Shown here one piece after another: positions 1-5,824 of a stretch of 5,824 nucleotides of DNA; the stretch's first letter is position 1, and each line of letters begins with the position of its first letter. This DNA comes from Amphritea sp. (GTDB lineage: Bacteria; Pseudomonadota; Gammaproteobacteria; Pseudomonadales; Nitrincolaceae), in the NCBI GenBank assembly GCA_024679635.1, contig JAIBDA010000084.1:1-5824 (forward strand). The letters run 5' to 3'. Both the position numbers and the translations under genes were made by a program. The notes under the pieces are model-generated. The model saw only the letters and a list, made by a program, of their open reading frames with translations, was not told the origin of the DNA and ran no database searches.

Positions 1-2864
1 AATTTAACAACGGTTGCCTCAACCTCAGTACCGCCATCAACCCGGATAGTGATTGAAGATCCCGGTTGACTGTCTGCAACATCAGCAAAAGCTAACCCGA
101 TAATCCCCTGACTCGTTGGTGAGAACTCACAGGAGGTTATATTGCCTGCAATTTTCTCCCCCTTGATAACAAGGTGTCCTTCTTCAGGTTTCGGACTGTC
201 TGCTGGCAGAGTGAAACCCACCAGTTTACGGGTTTGCGGTTGGGCCATCACAATATCAACTGAACGGCAGCCGATAAAGAATGGCTTTTTACGATTCACA
301 GCCCAGGTCATATCCAGCTCCCCGGGGTGACTCATGCCATCAGTATCCTGACTGATGATCACATGCCCTTTTTCCAGTCGAAGCAGTCGTTGTGTCTCCA
401 CACCGAAGGGCCTGATATCAAAGGCTTTACCCGCTTCCATCAGTGCATCCCAAAGCGCTTCACCATAACGAGTTGGAACATGTATCTCGTAACCCAACTC
501 ACCAACAAAGCCAACCCGTAACAAACGTGCAGGTATACCCGCCACCTTACCTTCGCGGTAAGCCAGGTACGGGAAACCTTCCGGGGACAGATCAACCCCT
601 TCTGCCAGAGTTTCCAACACCTTTCGAGCATCAGGGCCGGCCAGATTCACAGCCGCAAACGCTGAAGTAACATGAAGAATATCAACATCCAGGCGCCACT
701 GAGCGTTCCACTTGGTCATGTCACGATACACCCGTTCTACGCCACTCGTGGTTGCGGTGACATAGAAGTGATTTTCACTGATGCGACAAGCCACACCATC
801 ATCAATGACAACACCGTGTTCATTGGTCAAAACCGCATAACGGGTTTTACCCACGGGTTGTTTAAGAAATGCGAAGGTATAAATGCGATTCATAAACTCT
901 GCAGCATCAGCACCACGGATCTCGATTCCTCCCAGGGTACTGACATCAATCAGGCCTACTTTTGAGCGGACATGCAGCGCCTCTTCCTGAATACAACGGT
1001 CCCGATCAACGCTTTCACCATAAAAAGCAGGACGTCGCCAATTGCCTGCCGGAATCATTTTCGCCCCAAGCTCGAGGTGACGATAATGCATCGCCGTCAG
1101 TCGTCTTGGATCAAAGATACGCCCCGCCACATGGGCCAGTTTCTCTGGTGCGAACGGTGGACGCGCAGTAGTAACACCGGTTTCAGTGACCGTTCTGTCA
1201 GTAGAGTTTGCTACCAATCTTGCCGTTGGCAGTGCCGAATGCCGACCTTGCGAAGGTCCCATTCCTACGGTTGAAAAACGTTTTACCAGCTGTACGTCCC
1301 GATATCCCAGGCGAGTAGCATTAACAATGTCTTTTGCCTGAAGATCTTCATCATAATCAACAAAGTCTTTACCTTTTGGATGACTGAAGATCGGCCAACT
1401 GAAATTAGGCTTAGCCGTACAGACAATTGGAGACTCAGCGGCATCACCGAAACCCAGACTTTTTAACGAACGAATGGCTGCGTTTTCACCATCTTGCAGC
1501 ACCGCTTCCAAAGTGTGTAAGCCGTTGACAGAACCCGCGATCTGTAACCCCTGAGGTAGCCCAGAAAGCGTAAACTTTGCCGCCTCATCGTCATACTTCA
1601 GTTGTCCACCCGCCTGACAAAGCAGTTGATAAGCCGGCATATAGCCCGCTGACATACAGAGCAGATCACAATCAATAGTTTGACCCGTTGGACCCACCTC
1701 ACCCTGAGATACGATAGAGCGGATATCTACGCCGCGAATATGTTTATTTCCTTTAGTAGGTAACGCTTCATACACAGTCGCATTCTGAATAACCCTGATG
1801 CCTTTCTGCTTCAGAGTACCGAGCAATTCAGGATAGGGATGCGTTTGCCTCATGTCGACGATGGCAGCCACCTCAACCCCATTATCCATCAATTCAAGGG
1901 CGGTAAAATAACCGTCATCATTACCGGTTAACACCACCGCTTTACTGCCTGGCTTTACTGCGTACAGTTTCATCAAGCGGGTAACGGCGCTACAGAGCAT
2001 GATGCCGGGCAGGTCATTATTACGGAACACCACATGCTGCTCATAAGCACCCGAGGCAACAATGCACTCCTTAGCACGGAGTTTGTACATCCGCTTACCC
2101 TGAATAAGCGGCAGGTAATTCTCGGTAAACCAGGCGTTACACACCGTATCGGTCATCACATCGATATTTGGGTGTGCAGATACTTTTGCGATCAGATCCG
2201 TACGCAATTTATCCGCTTGCTGTCCCGCTATATCAAAACGGTTATAAGTTAAGGCACCACCCAGCAAGGGCATCTCCTCAACCAATATAACCTTTGCACC
2301 AACCTCTGCGGCTTTAAGTGCAGCACTTAAACCGGCAGGGCCTGAACCTACAACGACCAGATCAGTAAAGAGATATTTTTTGTCGTAGTACTCCGGTTTA
2401 AAATCCAGATCCAGTTTACCCAGCCCGGCTTTTTCGCGGATAAAGCTTTCCCATTTATCCCAGACACCCATCGGCTTAAAGAAGCTACGATAGTAAAAAC
2501 CAACCGGCATGAAGCGGCTAAAGCGTCCCAGATACGCGTCCTTATCGCCATCCAGAGAACCGTTGTAGTTCTGCCCCTCAATCTGCACGCCTTCGCTAAT
2601 CGATTCACGATCAGCCAATACGTTGGGCTCTCCACCCAGTTGCACTAGCGTATTAGCATCCTGTCCAGCCATGGTTAAAGGCGCACGCGGGCGGTGATAC
2701 TTAAAAGACCGGGACATCAGCCAGCGCTGATTCGACAGTAGCGCACTGGCAATAGTGTCACCCTCAAATCCGCTATATTTCTGGCCCTCAAAGCTGAATG
2801 ATACTGGCTTTTCTCGATCAACCAGTAAGCCCATCGGAGCGCTAAGACGCATATCGCTACTCAT
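1..2864 (-). CDS. soxA: Sarcosine oxidase-type alpha subunit (SoxA), C-terminal end cut off by the window
   Basis: Alpha subunit of a heterotetrameric, folate-dependent N-methyl amino acid oxidase or dehydrogenase. In this family it binds NAD and carries the site where the released methyl carbon is joined to THF. I translated it by hand: 954 uninterrupted codons from ATG at 2864 to the window edge, with no stop or frameshift. Residues 1-100 form the ferredoxin-like N-terminal domain (GDTIASALL near 35, SRSFKYHRPR at 51-60). There is no cysteine before residue 242, so no Fe-S cluster is expected here. Residues 165-470 are a two-part Rossmann region with GSGPAG at 173-178 and a second glycine-rich strand near 310-325. 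A linker near 500-580 holds KRFSTVGMGPSQG and TTARPP. Residues 580-860 are a GcvT-like folate domain (GFVGELGYE at 785-793), followed by the GcvT C-terminal barrel from about 870. Family members run to roughly 960-1000 residues, so little is missing. The start overlaps the soxD stop (ATGA), implying translational coupling. Substrate could be sarcosine or N-methylglutamate. Confidence 0.93.
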   Translation of the reverse strand, partial: MSSDMRLSAPMGLLVDREKPVSFSFEGQKYSGFEGDTIASALLSNQRWLMSRSFKYHRPRAPLTMAGQDANTLVQLGGEPNVLADRESISEGVQIEGQNYNGSLDGDKDAYLGRFSRFMPVGFYYRSFFKPMGVWDKWESFIREKAGLGKLDLDFKPEYYDKKYLFTDLVVVGSGPAGLSAALKAAEVGAKVILVEEMPLLGGALTYNRFDIAGQQADKLRTDLIAKVSAHPNIDVMTDTVCNAWFTENYLPLIQGKRMYKLRAKECIVASGAYEQHVVFRNNDLPGIMLCSAVTRLMKLYAVKPGSKAVVLTGNDDGYFTALELMDNGVEVAAIVDMRQTHPYPELLGTLKQKGIRVIQNATVYEALPTKGNKHIRGVDIRSIVSQGEVGPTGQTIDCDLLCMSAGYMPAYQLLCQAGGQLKYDDEAAKFTLSGLPQGLQIAGSVNGLHTLEAVLQDGENAAIRSLKSLGFGDAAESPIVCTAKPNFSWPIFSHPKGKDFVDYDEDLQAKDIVNATRLGYRDVQLVKRFSTVGMGPSQGRHSALPTARLVANSTDRTVTETGVTTARPPFAPEKLAHVAGRIFDPRRLTAMHYRHLELGAKMIPAGNWRRPAFYGESVDRDRCIQEEALHVRSKVGLIDVSTLGGIEIRGADAAEFMNRIYTFAFLKQPVGKTRYAVLTNEHGVVIDDGVACRISENHFYVTATTSGVERVYRDMTKWNAQWRLDVDILHVTSAFAAVNLAGPDARKVLETLAEGVDLSPEGFPYLAYREGKVAGIPARLLRVGFVGELGYEIHVPTRYGEALWDALMEAGKAFDIRPFGVETQRLLRLEKGHVIISQDTDGMSHPGELDMTWAVNRKKPFFIGCRSVDIVMAQPQTRKLVGFTLPADSPKPEEGHLVIKGEKIAGNITSCEFSPTSQGIIGLAFADVADSQPGSSITIRVDGGTEVEATVVK

Positions 2865-3175
2865 ACTGTCATCTCCTCAGGCTTGCTCTCAGCCTTTGCA
2901 GTAAATTCGACCCTCTTGTTAAAGATTTCAGAGGGATCATAGGTGCGTAAAATTTCATCACTGCCGGTATGACGCTCAGCAATAAACCAGTAACCCGAAG
3001 GTGAGTGATACCACCACTCTGTTACTACACCGATCAGATTATCTGTATAGAACACGTAATCAGCCCACTCTTTATCCGAACAGTTATTCGGATCGGGCAT
3101 CTCACGTACCTCACCTCCGTGAACAAATTCACTGCTATTTCGTAGTCCATTCAGAGGACAATTGATCATCTTCAT
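2861..3175 (-). CDS. soxD: Sarcosine oxidase-type delta subunit (SoxD), incomplete zinc site
   Basis: Small delta subunit (104 aa; family members are usually about 90-110) of the heterotetrameric sarcosine oxidase complex, where it is a structural subunit packed against alpha and beta. Recognisable family features are an N-terminal CPxxGxR stretch at 6-12, EF and GGEV at 16-23, DKEWADYVF at 34-42, EWWYH at 53-57 and YWFIAERHT at 62-70. In the characterised Stenotrophomonas enzyme, zinc is held by Cys6, Cys9, His59 and Cys63. Here Cys6 and the His (residue 57) remain, but position 9 is Asn and the second-half cysteine is absent (HSPSGYWF, one residue shorter). Zinc binding in the usual way is therefore unlikely. 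The start at 3175 is preceded by GAGGTG at 6-nt spacing and puts the first cysteine at position 6 as in relatives. The gene lies 13 nt after soxB and overlaps soxA by 4 nt. Family identity is secure; substrate class is not. Confidence 0.9.
   Translation of the reverse strand: MKMINCPLNGLRNSSEFVHGGEVREMPDPNNCSDKEWADYVFYTDNLIGVVTEWWYHSPSGYWFIAERHTGSDEILRTYDPSEIFNKRVEFTAKAESKPEEMTV
2873..2878 (-). promoter_or_regulatory. Ribosome binding site for soxA
   Basis: GAGGAG on the minus strand, 8 nt before the soxA ATG and lying inside the last codons of soxD. It supports the ATG at 2864 as the start and fits coupled translation of the two genes. Confidence 0.75.
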
Positions 3176-3181
3176 CGCTTA

Positions 3182-3187
3182 CACCTC
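3182..3187 (-). promoter_or_regulatory. Ribosome binding site for soxD
   Basis: GAGGTG on the minus strand within the 13-nt soxB-soxD gap, 6 nt before ATG at 3175. It favours that ATG over the in-frame one two codons later. Confidence 0.65.
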
Positions 3188-3188
3188 A

Positions 3189-4433
3189 TCAATGGCTCGC
3201 CGCCGTCGCGCCCATCTCATTAACTTGTCGGAAGGAATCAAAACGAGCCATTGAGAAAGGTTTAATCAATTCAGGGACTTTCCCGGTAGCGACCAGCTCA
3301 GCCATGCTCTGACCGCAGATAGGTGTAGACTTAAAGCCCCAGGTACCCCAGCCAGCATCCAGATAGTAATTCTCCACCGGACTCTCCCCCATTATCGGGC
3401 TGTAATCCGAGGTCATGTCGGTCAATCCGCCCCATTGACGCATCAGACGCATATTCGCCATAAAAGGAAACAGTTCCACGGCATGAGCCAACAGGGACTC
3501 TTTCAAATCCATAGTCGAGCGCGTGCTGTAAAGTGGATAGGGATCTGAACCACCACCAAAAACCAGCTCGCCCCGGCCCGTTTGCTGAACATAACAGTGC
3601 AGCGCAGGAGAACTAACCAGTGGATCAAGGAAAGGTTTAACCGGTTGTGTCACCATCGCCTGTAACGGATAGGTTGTAATCGGCATTCGAATACCGGCCA
3701 TCGCCGCCACCAATGAACTATGACCCGCTACCGCCTGTACCACGCAACCACAACTGATCTTACCTCGATTAGTTTCAATCCCGGTGACTTTACCCTGATC
3801 AACAGTCACACCTGTTACTTCAGTAAGCTGGTGTAACTCTACGCCCCGTTGAGTCGCTCCTTTGGCATAGCCCCAGGCCACCGCATCGTGTCGGGCGGTG
3901 GCACCATCCATATGCCAGAGACCGGCTAACACCGGTTGATCGGCCGGATTCATCTTCAGCGTAGGTACCAGTTCCCGAATCTGCTGGGGATCGATCAACT
4001 CGGTTTTACCACCAAAGTGCTTATTCACTTCGGTCCGCTGGCGGAATCCACGTATGGCGGCATCAGTATGCGCCAGGGTCAGCTGCCCCCGTCGGGAGTA
4101 CATGATATTAAAGTCAAACTCGTTCGAGAGTCCCTCGAACAACTTCACCGACTCGCTGTAAAACTTAACCCCTTCTGAGGTCAGGTAATTAGAGCGGATA
4201 ACCGCTGTATTCCGGGCGGTATTACCACCACCCAGATAGCCTTTTTCCAGCACAGCGACGTTAGTGATACCGTGATATTTCGCCAGATAGTAAGCTGTTG
4301 CTACACCGTGTCCACCACCACCAATAATGACAACATCATAGTGGCGCTTTAGCTCAGAGGGTGCAGGCAGATCAGCATTCTGTTCAAACGGGTAGTCTTT
4401 CTTCAGACCATATTTCAGTAATGAGAAAGGCAT
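3189..4433 (-). CDS. soxB: Sarcosine oxidase-type beta subunit (SoxB), covalent-flavin amine oxidoreductase
   Basis: Beta subunit of the heterotetrameric complex: a DAO-family flavoprotein that oxidises the N-methyl amino acid, so that the methyl group is released as an imine and transferred on the alpha subunit. Length from the chosen start is 414 aa, close to the family norm of about 400-420. The FAD-binding Rossmann motif GGGGHG is at 38-43, with the acidic residue ending strand 2 in VAVLEKG at about 63. GGGNTARNT follows at 68-76 and RSNYL at 80-84. ARHDAVAWGYA at 180-190 contains His182, equivalent to the histidine that carries covalent FMN in characterised SoxB. QWGGLTD is at 333-339, and the C-terminal GWGTWGFKSTP at 361-371 includes Lys368. 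An in-frame ATG at 4448 gives a 419-aa version, but it has no Shine-Dalgarno of its own and overlaps the strong site serving 4433. The 53-nt gap after folD (4434-4486) shows no clear terminator hairpin, so cotranscription is likely. Confidence 0.95.
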   Translation of the reverse strand: MPFSLLKYGLKKDYPFEQNADLPAPSELKRHYDVVIIGGGGHGVATAYYLAKYHGITNVAVLEKGYLGGGNTARNTAVIRSNYLTSEGVKFYSESVKLFEGLSNEFDFNIMYSRRGQLTLAHTDAAIRGFRQRTEVNKHFGGKTELIDPQQIRELVPTLKMNPADQPVLAGLWHMDGATARHDAVAWGYAKGATQRGVELHQLTEVTGVTVDQGKVTGIETNRGKISCGCVVQAVAGHSSLVAAMAGIRMPITTYPLQAMVTQPVKPFLDPLVSSPALHCYVQQTGRGELVFGGGSDPYPLYSTRSTMDLKESLLAHAVELFPFMANMRLMRQWGGLTDMTSDYSPIMGESPVENYYLDAGWGTWGFKSTPICGQSMAELVATGKVPELIKPFSMARFDSFRQVNEMGATAASH

Positions 4434-4436
4434 AAA

Positions 4437-4446
4437 CCTCTCCTCC
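4437..4446 (-). promoter_or_regulatory. Strong ribosome binding site that decides the soxB start
   Basis: GGAGGAGAGG on the minus strand, with GGAGGA ending 7 nt before ATG at 4433. The site begins on the last base of an upstream in-frame ATG (4448-4446), so starting there would put the ribosome binding site inside the coding region. The downstream ATG, giving MPFSLLKYG, is therefore preferred. Confidence 0.85.
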
Positions 4447-4486
4447 ATTCAATGTTGCGTCTCACAAAGCCGGTCAATCTGTATAA

Positions 4487-5353
4487 TCACTCAGACAGCT
4501 GTTGACGTGCAGCCGTCAGGGTATTTTTCATCAGGCAGGCGATGGTCATCGGTCCTACCCCTCCAGGTACTGGAGTGATCGCGCTAGCCACTTCAGCCGC
4601 TTCATTAAAAGCAACATCACCGACCAGTCGGCGTTTACCTTCACGCTCAACCGCATTAATACCAACATCGATCACGGTAGCGCCGGGTTTAACCCAGCTA
4701 CCTTTAATCATCTCAGGGCGTCCAACCGCAGCCACCAAAATGTCCGCTTCACGGCAGATAGCTTCAATACCCTGCGTTCTGGAATGCACAATGGTGACTG
4801 TGCAGTTCGCTTGTAATAGCAATGCAGCCATCGGCTTACCGACAATATTGGAACGGCCCACAACAACGGCATGCTTACCCGATAGATCACCCAGGGTTTG
4901 TTCCAGCATTATCATGCACCCCATAGGTGTGCATGGAATAAGCTCTGCGCCACCTGAAGCCAGTGCACCGACATTCAATGGATGAAAGCCATCCACATCT
5001 TTTTCAGGAGCAATTAATCGAATAATTTCTGGTTCGTTAAGCTGATCGGGTAACGGTAACTGGACCAAAATCCCATGGACCGACGGATCGTTGTTCAGCT
5101 TAATGACCAGGCTGTTCAATTCAGCCTGATCAATATCAGCCGCTAAGCGATGCTGGGTAGAGTTAAAACCTGCGGCGGTTGCCTGCTTTACTTTATTACG
5201 CACGTACACCTGACTGGCAGGATCTTCTCCCACCAGCACTACTGCCAATCCCGGAGTAACCCCGAATTCAGTCACCAACTCTTTGGTTTCTAACGCCAAC
5301 TGATCAACAACTGAGGCAGATATTTGTTTACCATCTATTAATTGAGTCATCAT
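4487..5353 (-). CDS. folD: Bifunctional 5,10-methylene-THF dehydrogenase / methenyl-THF cyclohydrolase FolD
   Basis: Cytoplasmic enzyme that oxidises 5,10-methylene-THF to 5,10-methenyl-THF with NADP and then hydrolyses it to 10-formyl-THF. At 288 aa it equals E. coli FolD, and the catalytic residues fall at the same numbers: Tyr50 and Lys54 in YVRNK, Gln98 in VQLPLP, Asp121 in KDVDGFHP. The nucleotide-binding segment [14 protein letters not shown] is at 163-176, and the C-terminal signature PGGVGPMT is at 263-270. ATG at 5353 was chosen because it gives this exact register; an in-frame TTG one codon upstream and a second ATG one codon downstream are less likely. It sits 6 nt after purU and 53 nt before soxB. 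This placement suggests it processes the methylene-THF made by the sox-encoded complex, feeding PurU. It could also be the housekeeping copy; whether another folD exists cannot be seen here. Confidence 0.97.
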   Translation of the reverse strand: MMTQLIDGKQISASVVDQLALETKELVTEFGVTPGLAVVLVGEDPASQVYVRNKVKQATAAGFNSTQHRLAADIDQAELNSLVIKLNNDPSVHGILVQLPLPDQLNEPEIIRLIAPEKDVDGFHPLNVGALASGGAELIPCTPMGCMIMLEQTLGDLSGKHAVVVGRSNIVGKPMAALLLQANCTVTIVHSRTQGIEAICREADILVAAVGRPEMIKGSWVKPGATVIDVGINAVEREGKRRLVGDVAFNEAAEVASAITPVPGGVGPMTIACLMKNTLTAARQQLSE

Positions 5354-5358
5354 CAATA

Positions 5359-5365
5359 CTCACTT
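5359..5365 (-). promoter_or_regulatory. Weak candidate ribosome binding site for folD
   Basis: AAGTGAG on the minus strand spans the purU stop codon and ends 5 nt before ATG at 5353. The match to the consensus is poor, so folD translation may rely partly on ribosomes finishing purU. Confidence 0.35.
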
Positions 5366-5824
5366 AAAAACAACCGTCTTATTTCCATCCTGGAAAACAC
5401 GGTGTTCGGTATGTAGTTTGACCGCCCGGGCCAACGCAACAGTTTCTGTATCACGACCGACAGCAACCAGAGCATCCGCGTTCAGCGTGTGATCAACCGG
5501 CTGTACAGACTGCTCAATAATTGGACCTTCATCCAGATCAGAGGTGACGTAGTGAGCTGTCGCACCGATCAGCTTAACACCGCGGGCATGGGCCTGATGG
5601 TAAGGCTTTGCCCCTTTGAAGCCAGGTAGGAAAGAGTGGTGAATATTAATCGCCCGACCACTGAGTTTTTGACACAAACCATCACTCAGAATTTGCATGT
5701 AGCGAGCCAGAACCACCAGTTCAGAACCGGTTTCCTCGACGATATCCATCAGCGCCTCTTCCTGAGAGAGCTTGTTTTCTTTGGTCACAGGCAGGTAGAT
5801 AAAGCGGATTCCTTCACGCTCTGC
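5360..5824 (-). CDS. purU: Formyltetrahydrofolate deformylase PurU, N-terminal part outside the window
   Basis: Hydrolyses 10-formyl-THF to formate and THF, recycling the folate carrier. The reading frame is open from the window edge to TGA at 5360-5362. It gives 154 residues of a protein usually near 280-290 aa, so the N-terminal ACT regulatory domain and part of the catalytic domain lie beyond base 5824. The visible part is the formyltransferase-like hydrolase domain: VVLARYMQIL at 37-46, INIHHSFLPGF at 59-69, KPYHQAHARGV at 73-83, IGATAHYV at 86-93 and DLDEGPII at 96-103. By comparison with GAR transformylase, Asn60, His62 and Asp98 are the catalytic triad, and the His-Asp spacing of 36 is the same. 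The PYHQA and GATAHYV stretches and the C-terminal GNKTVVF closely resemble E. coli PurU and separate it from PurN. A GTG inside the frame near 5788 is an internal valine, not a start. In this operon it would release formate from the carbon removed by the sox-encoded complex. Confidence 0.95.
   Translation of the reverse strand, partial: AEREGIRFIYLPVTKENKLSQEEALMDIVEETGSELVVLARYMQILSDGLCQKLSGRAINIHHSFLPGFKGAKPYHQAHARGVKLIGATAHYVTSDLDEGPIIEQSVQPVDHTLNADALVAVGRDTETVALARAVKLHTEHRVFQDGNKTVVFK

Larger units (their letters stand above)
1..5824 (-). other. Putative purU-folD-soxB-soxD-soxA operon
   Basis: Five genes in the same direction with gaps of 6, 53 and 13 nt and one 4-nt overlap, and no convincing internal terminator or promoter. 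Their products form a chain: N-demethylation to methylene-THF, oxidation to formyl-THF, hydrolysis to formate. The operon is open at both ends. A gamma subunit gene (soxG) normally follows soxA and is expected below base 1. The promoter is expected above base 5824. Confidence 0.8.

Noticed and set aside
142..1274. Several short plus-strand open frames of 60-100 codons and overlapping minus-strand ones
   Set aside because: All lie opposite or out of frame with soxA, which is continuously open with strong family motifs. Their translations show no recognisable domain.
1211..1274. Missing cysteine in the GMGPSQG motif of SoxA as a sign of inactivation
   Set aside because: Cysteine there belongs to Fe-S-containing relatives such as octopine dehydrogenase-type subunits. 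Sarcosine oxidase alpha subunits commonly lack it, so this is normal variation.
4434..4486. Possible terminator, riboswitch or internal promoter in the folD-soxB gap
   Set aside because: The 53 nt contain no convincing GC-rich hairpin with a T-run, are too short for a known riboswitch, and show no clear -35/-10 pair on the minus strand. The only short symmetry, around CATTGAATG, is too small to mean anything.
4482..4487. TATAAT on the plus strand, a perfect -10 hexamer
   Set aside because: It faces away from every gene here, I see no convincing -35 at the right distance, and it would only make antisense RNA into folD. Probably chance in an AT-rich gap.
4502..4985. Plus-strand open frames of 104 and 147 codons
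   Set aside because: Antisense to folD, whose catalytic residues and full length are clear. The low-complexity, Ser/Thr/Pro-rich translation is typical of a shadow frame.
5786..5788. GTG near 5788 as the start of a 142-residue PurU
   Set aside because: The frame continues upstream to the window edge with residues that match PurU (GIRFIYLPVTKE). It is an internal valine codon of a protein that begins outside the window.

Overview
The window is a densely packed, entirely minus-strand stretch of one-carbon and methylated-amine catabolism genes. Read in the direction of transcription (high to low coordinates) the order is purU (3' part), folD, soxB, soxD, soxA (5' part, running off the low-coordinate edge). 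Gaps are short: about 6 nt between purU and folD, 53 nt between folD and soxB, 13 nt between soxB and soxD, and a 4-nt ATGA overlap between soxD and soxA. There is no room for an internal terminator of normal size, and I see none, so this looks like one operon whose promoter lies beyond base 5824 and whose end (probably soxG) lies below base 1. No RNA gene, mobile element, repeat array or CRISPR is visible.

The three sox genes encode the beta, delta and alpha subunits of a heterotetrameric sarcosine oxidase-type enzyme. It oxidatively demethylates an N-methyl amino acid and passes the methyl carbon to tetrahydrofolate as 5,10-methylene-THF. FolD then oxidises this to 10-formyl-THF, producing NADPH, and PurU hydrolyses 10-formyl-THF to formate and free THF. 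The cluster therefore encodes demethylation followed by disposal of the methyl carbon and recycling of the folate carrier.

The organism is most likely a proteobacterium. Moderate GC, an E. coli-length FolD with catalytic residues at the E. coli positions, and a PurU closely resembling the enteric type suggest a gammaproteobacterium, perhaps a marine methylated-amine or osmolyte degrader. That is inference from protein resemblance and gene order, not a database match.

The most notable point is the delta subunit. It keeps the SoxD fold signature but lacks two of the cysteines that bind zinc in characterised sarcosine oxidases. Together with the gene order, this leaves open whether the complex acts on sarcosine or on a related substrate such as N-methylglutamate. 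I found no evidence of an undescribed system; the rest is well-explained metabolic coding sequence.
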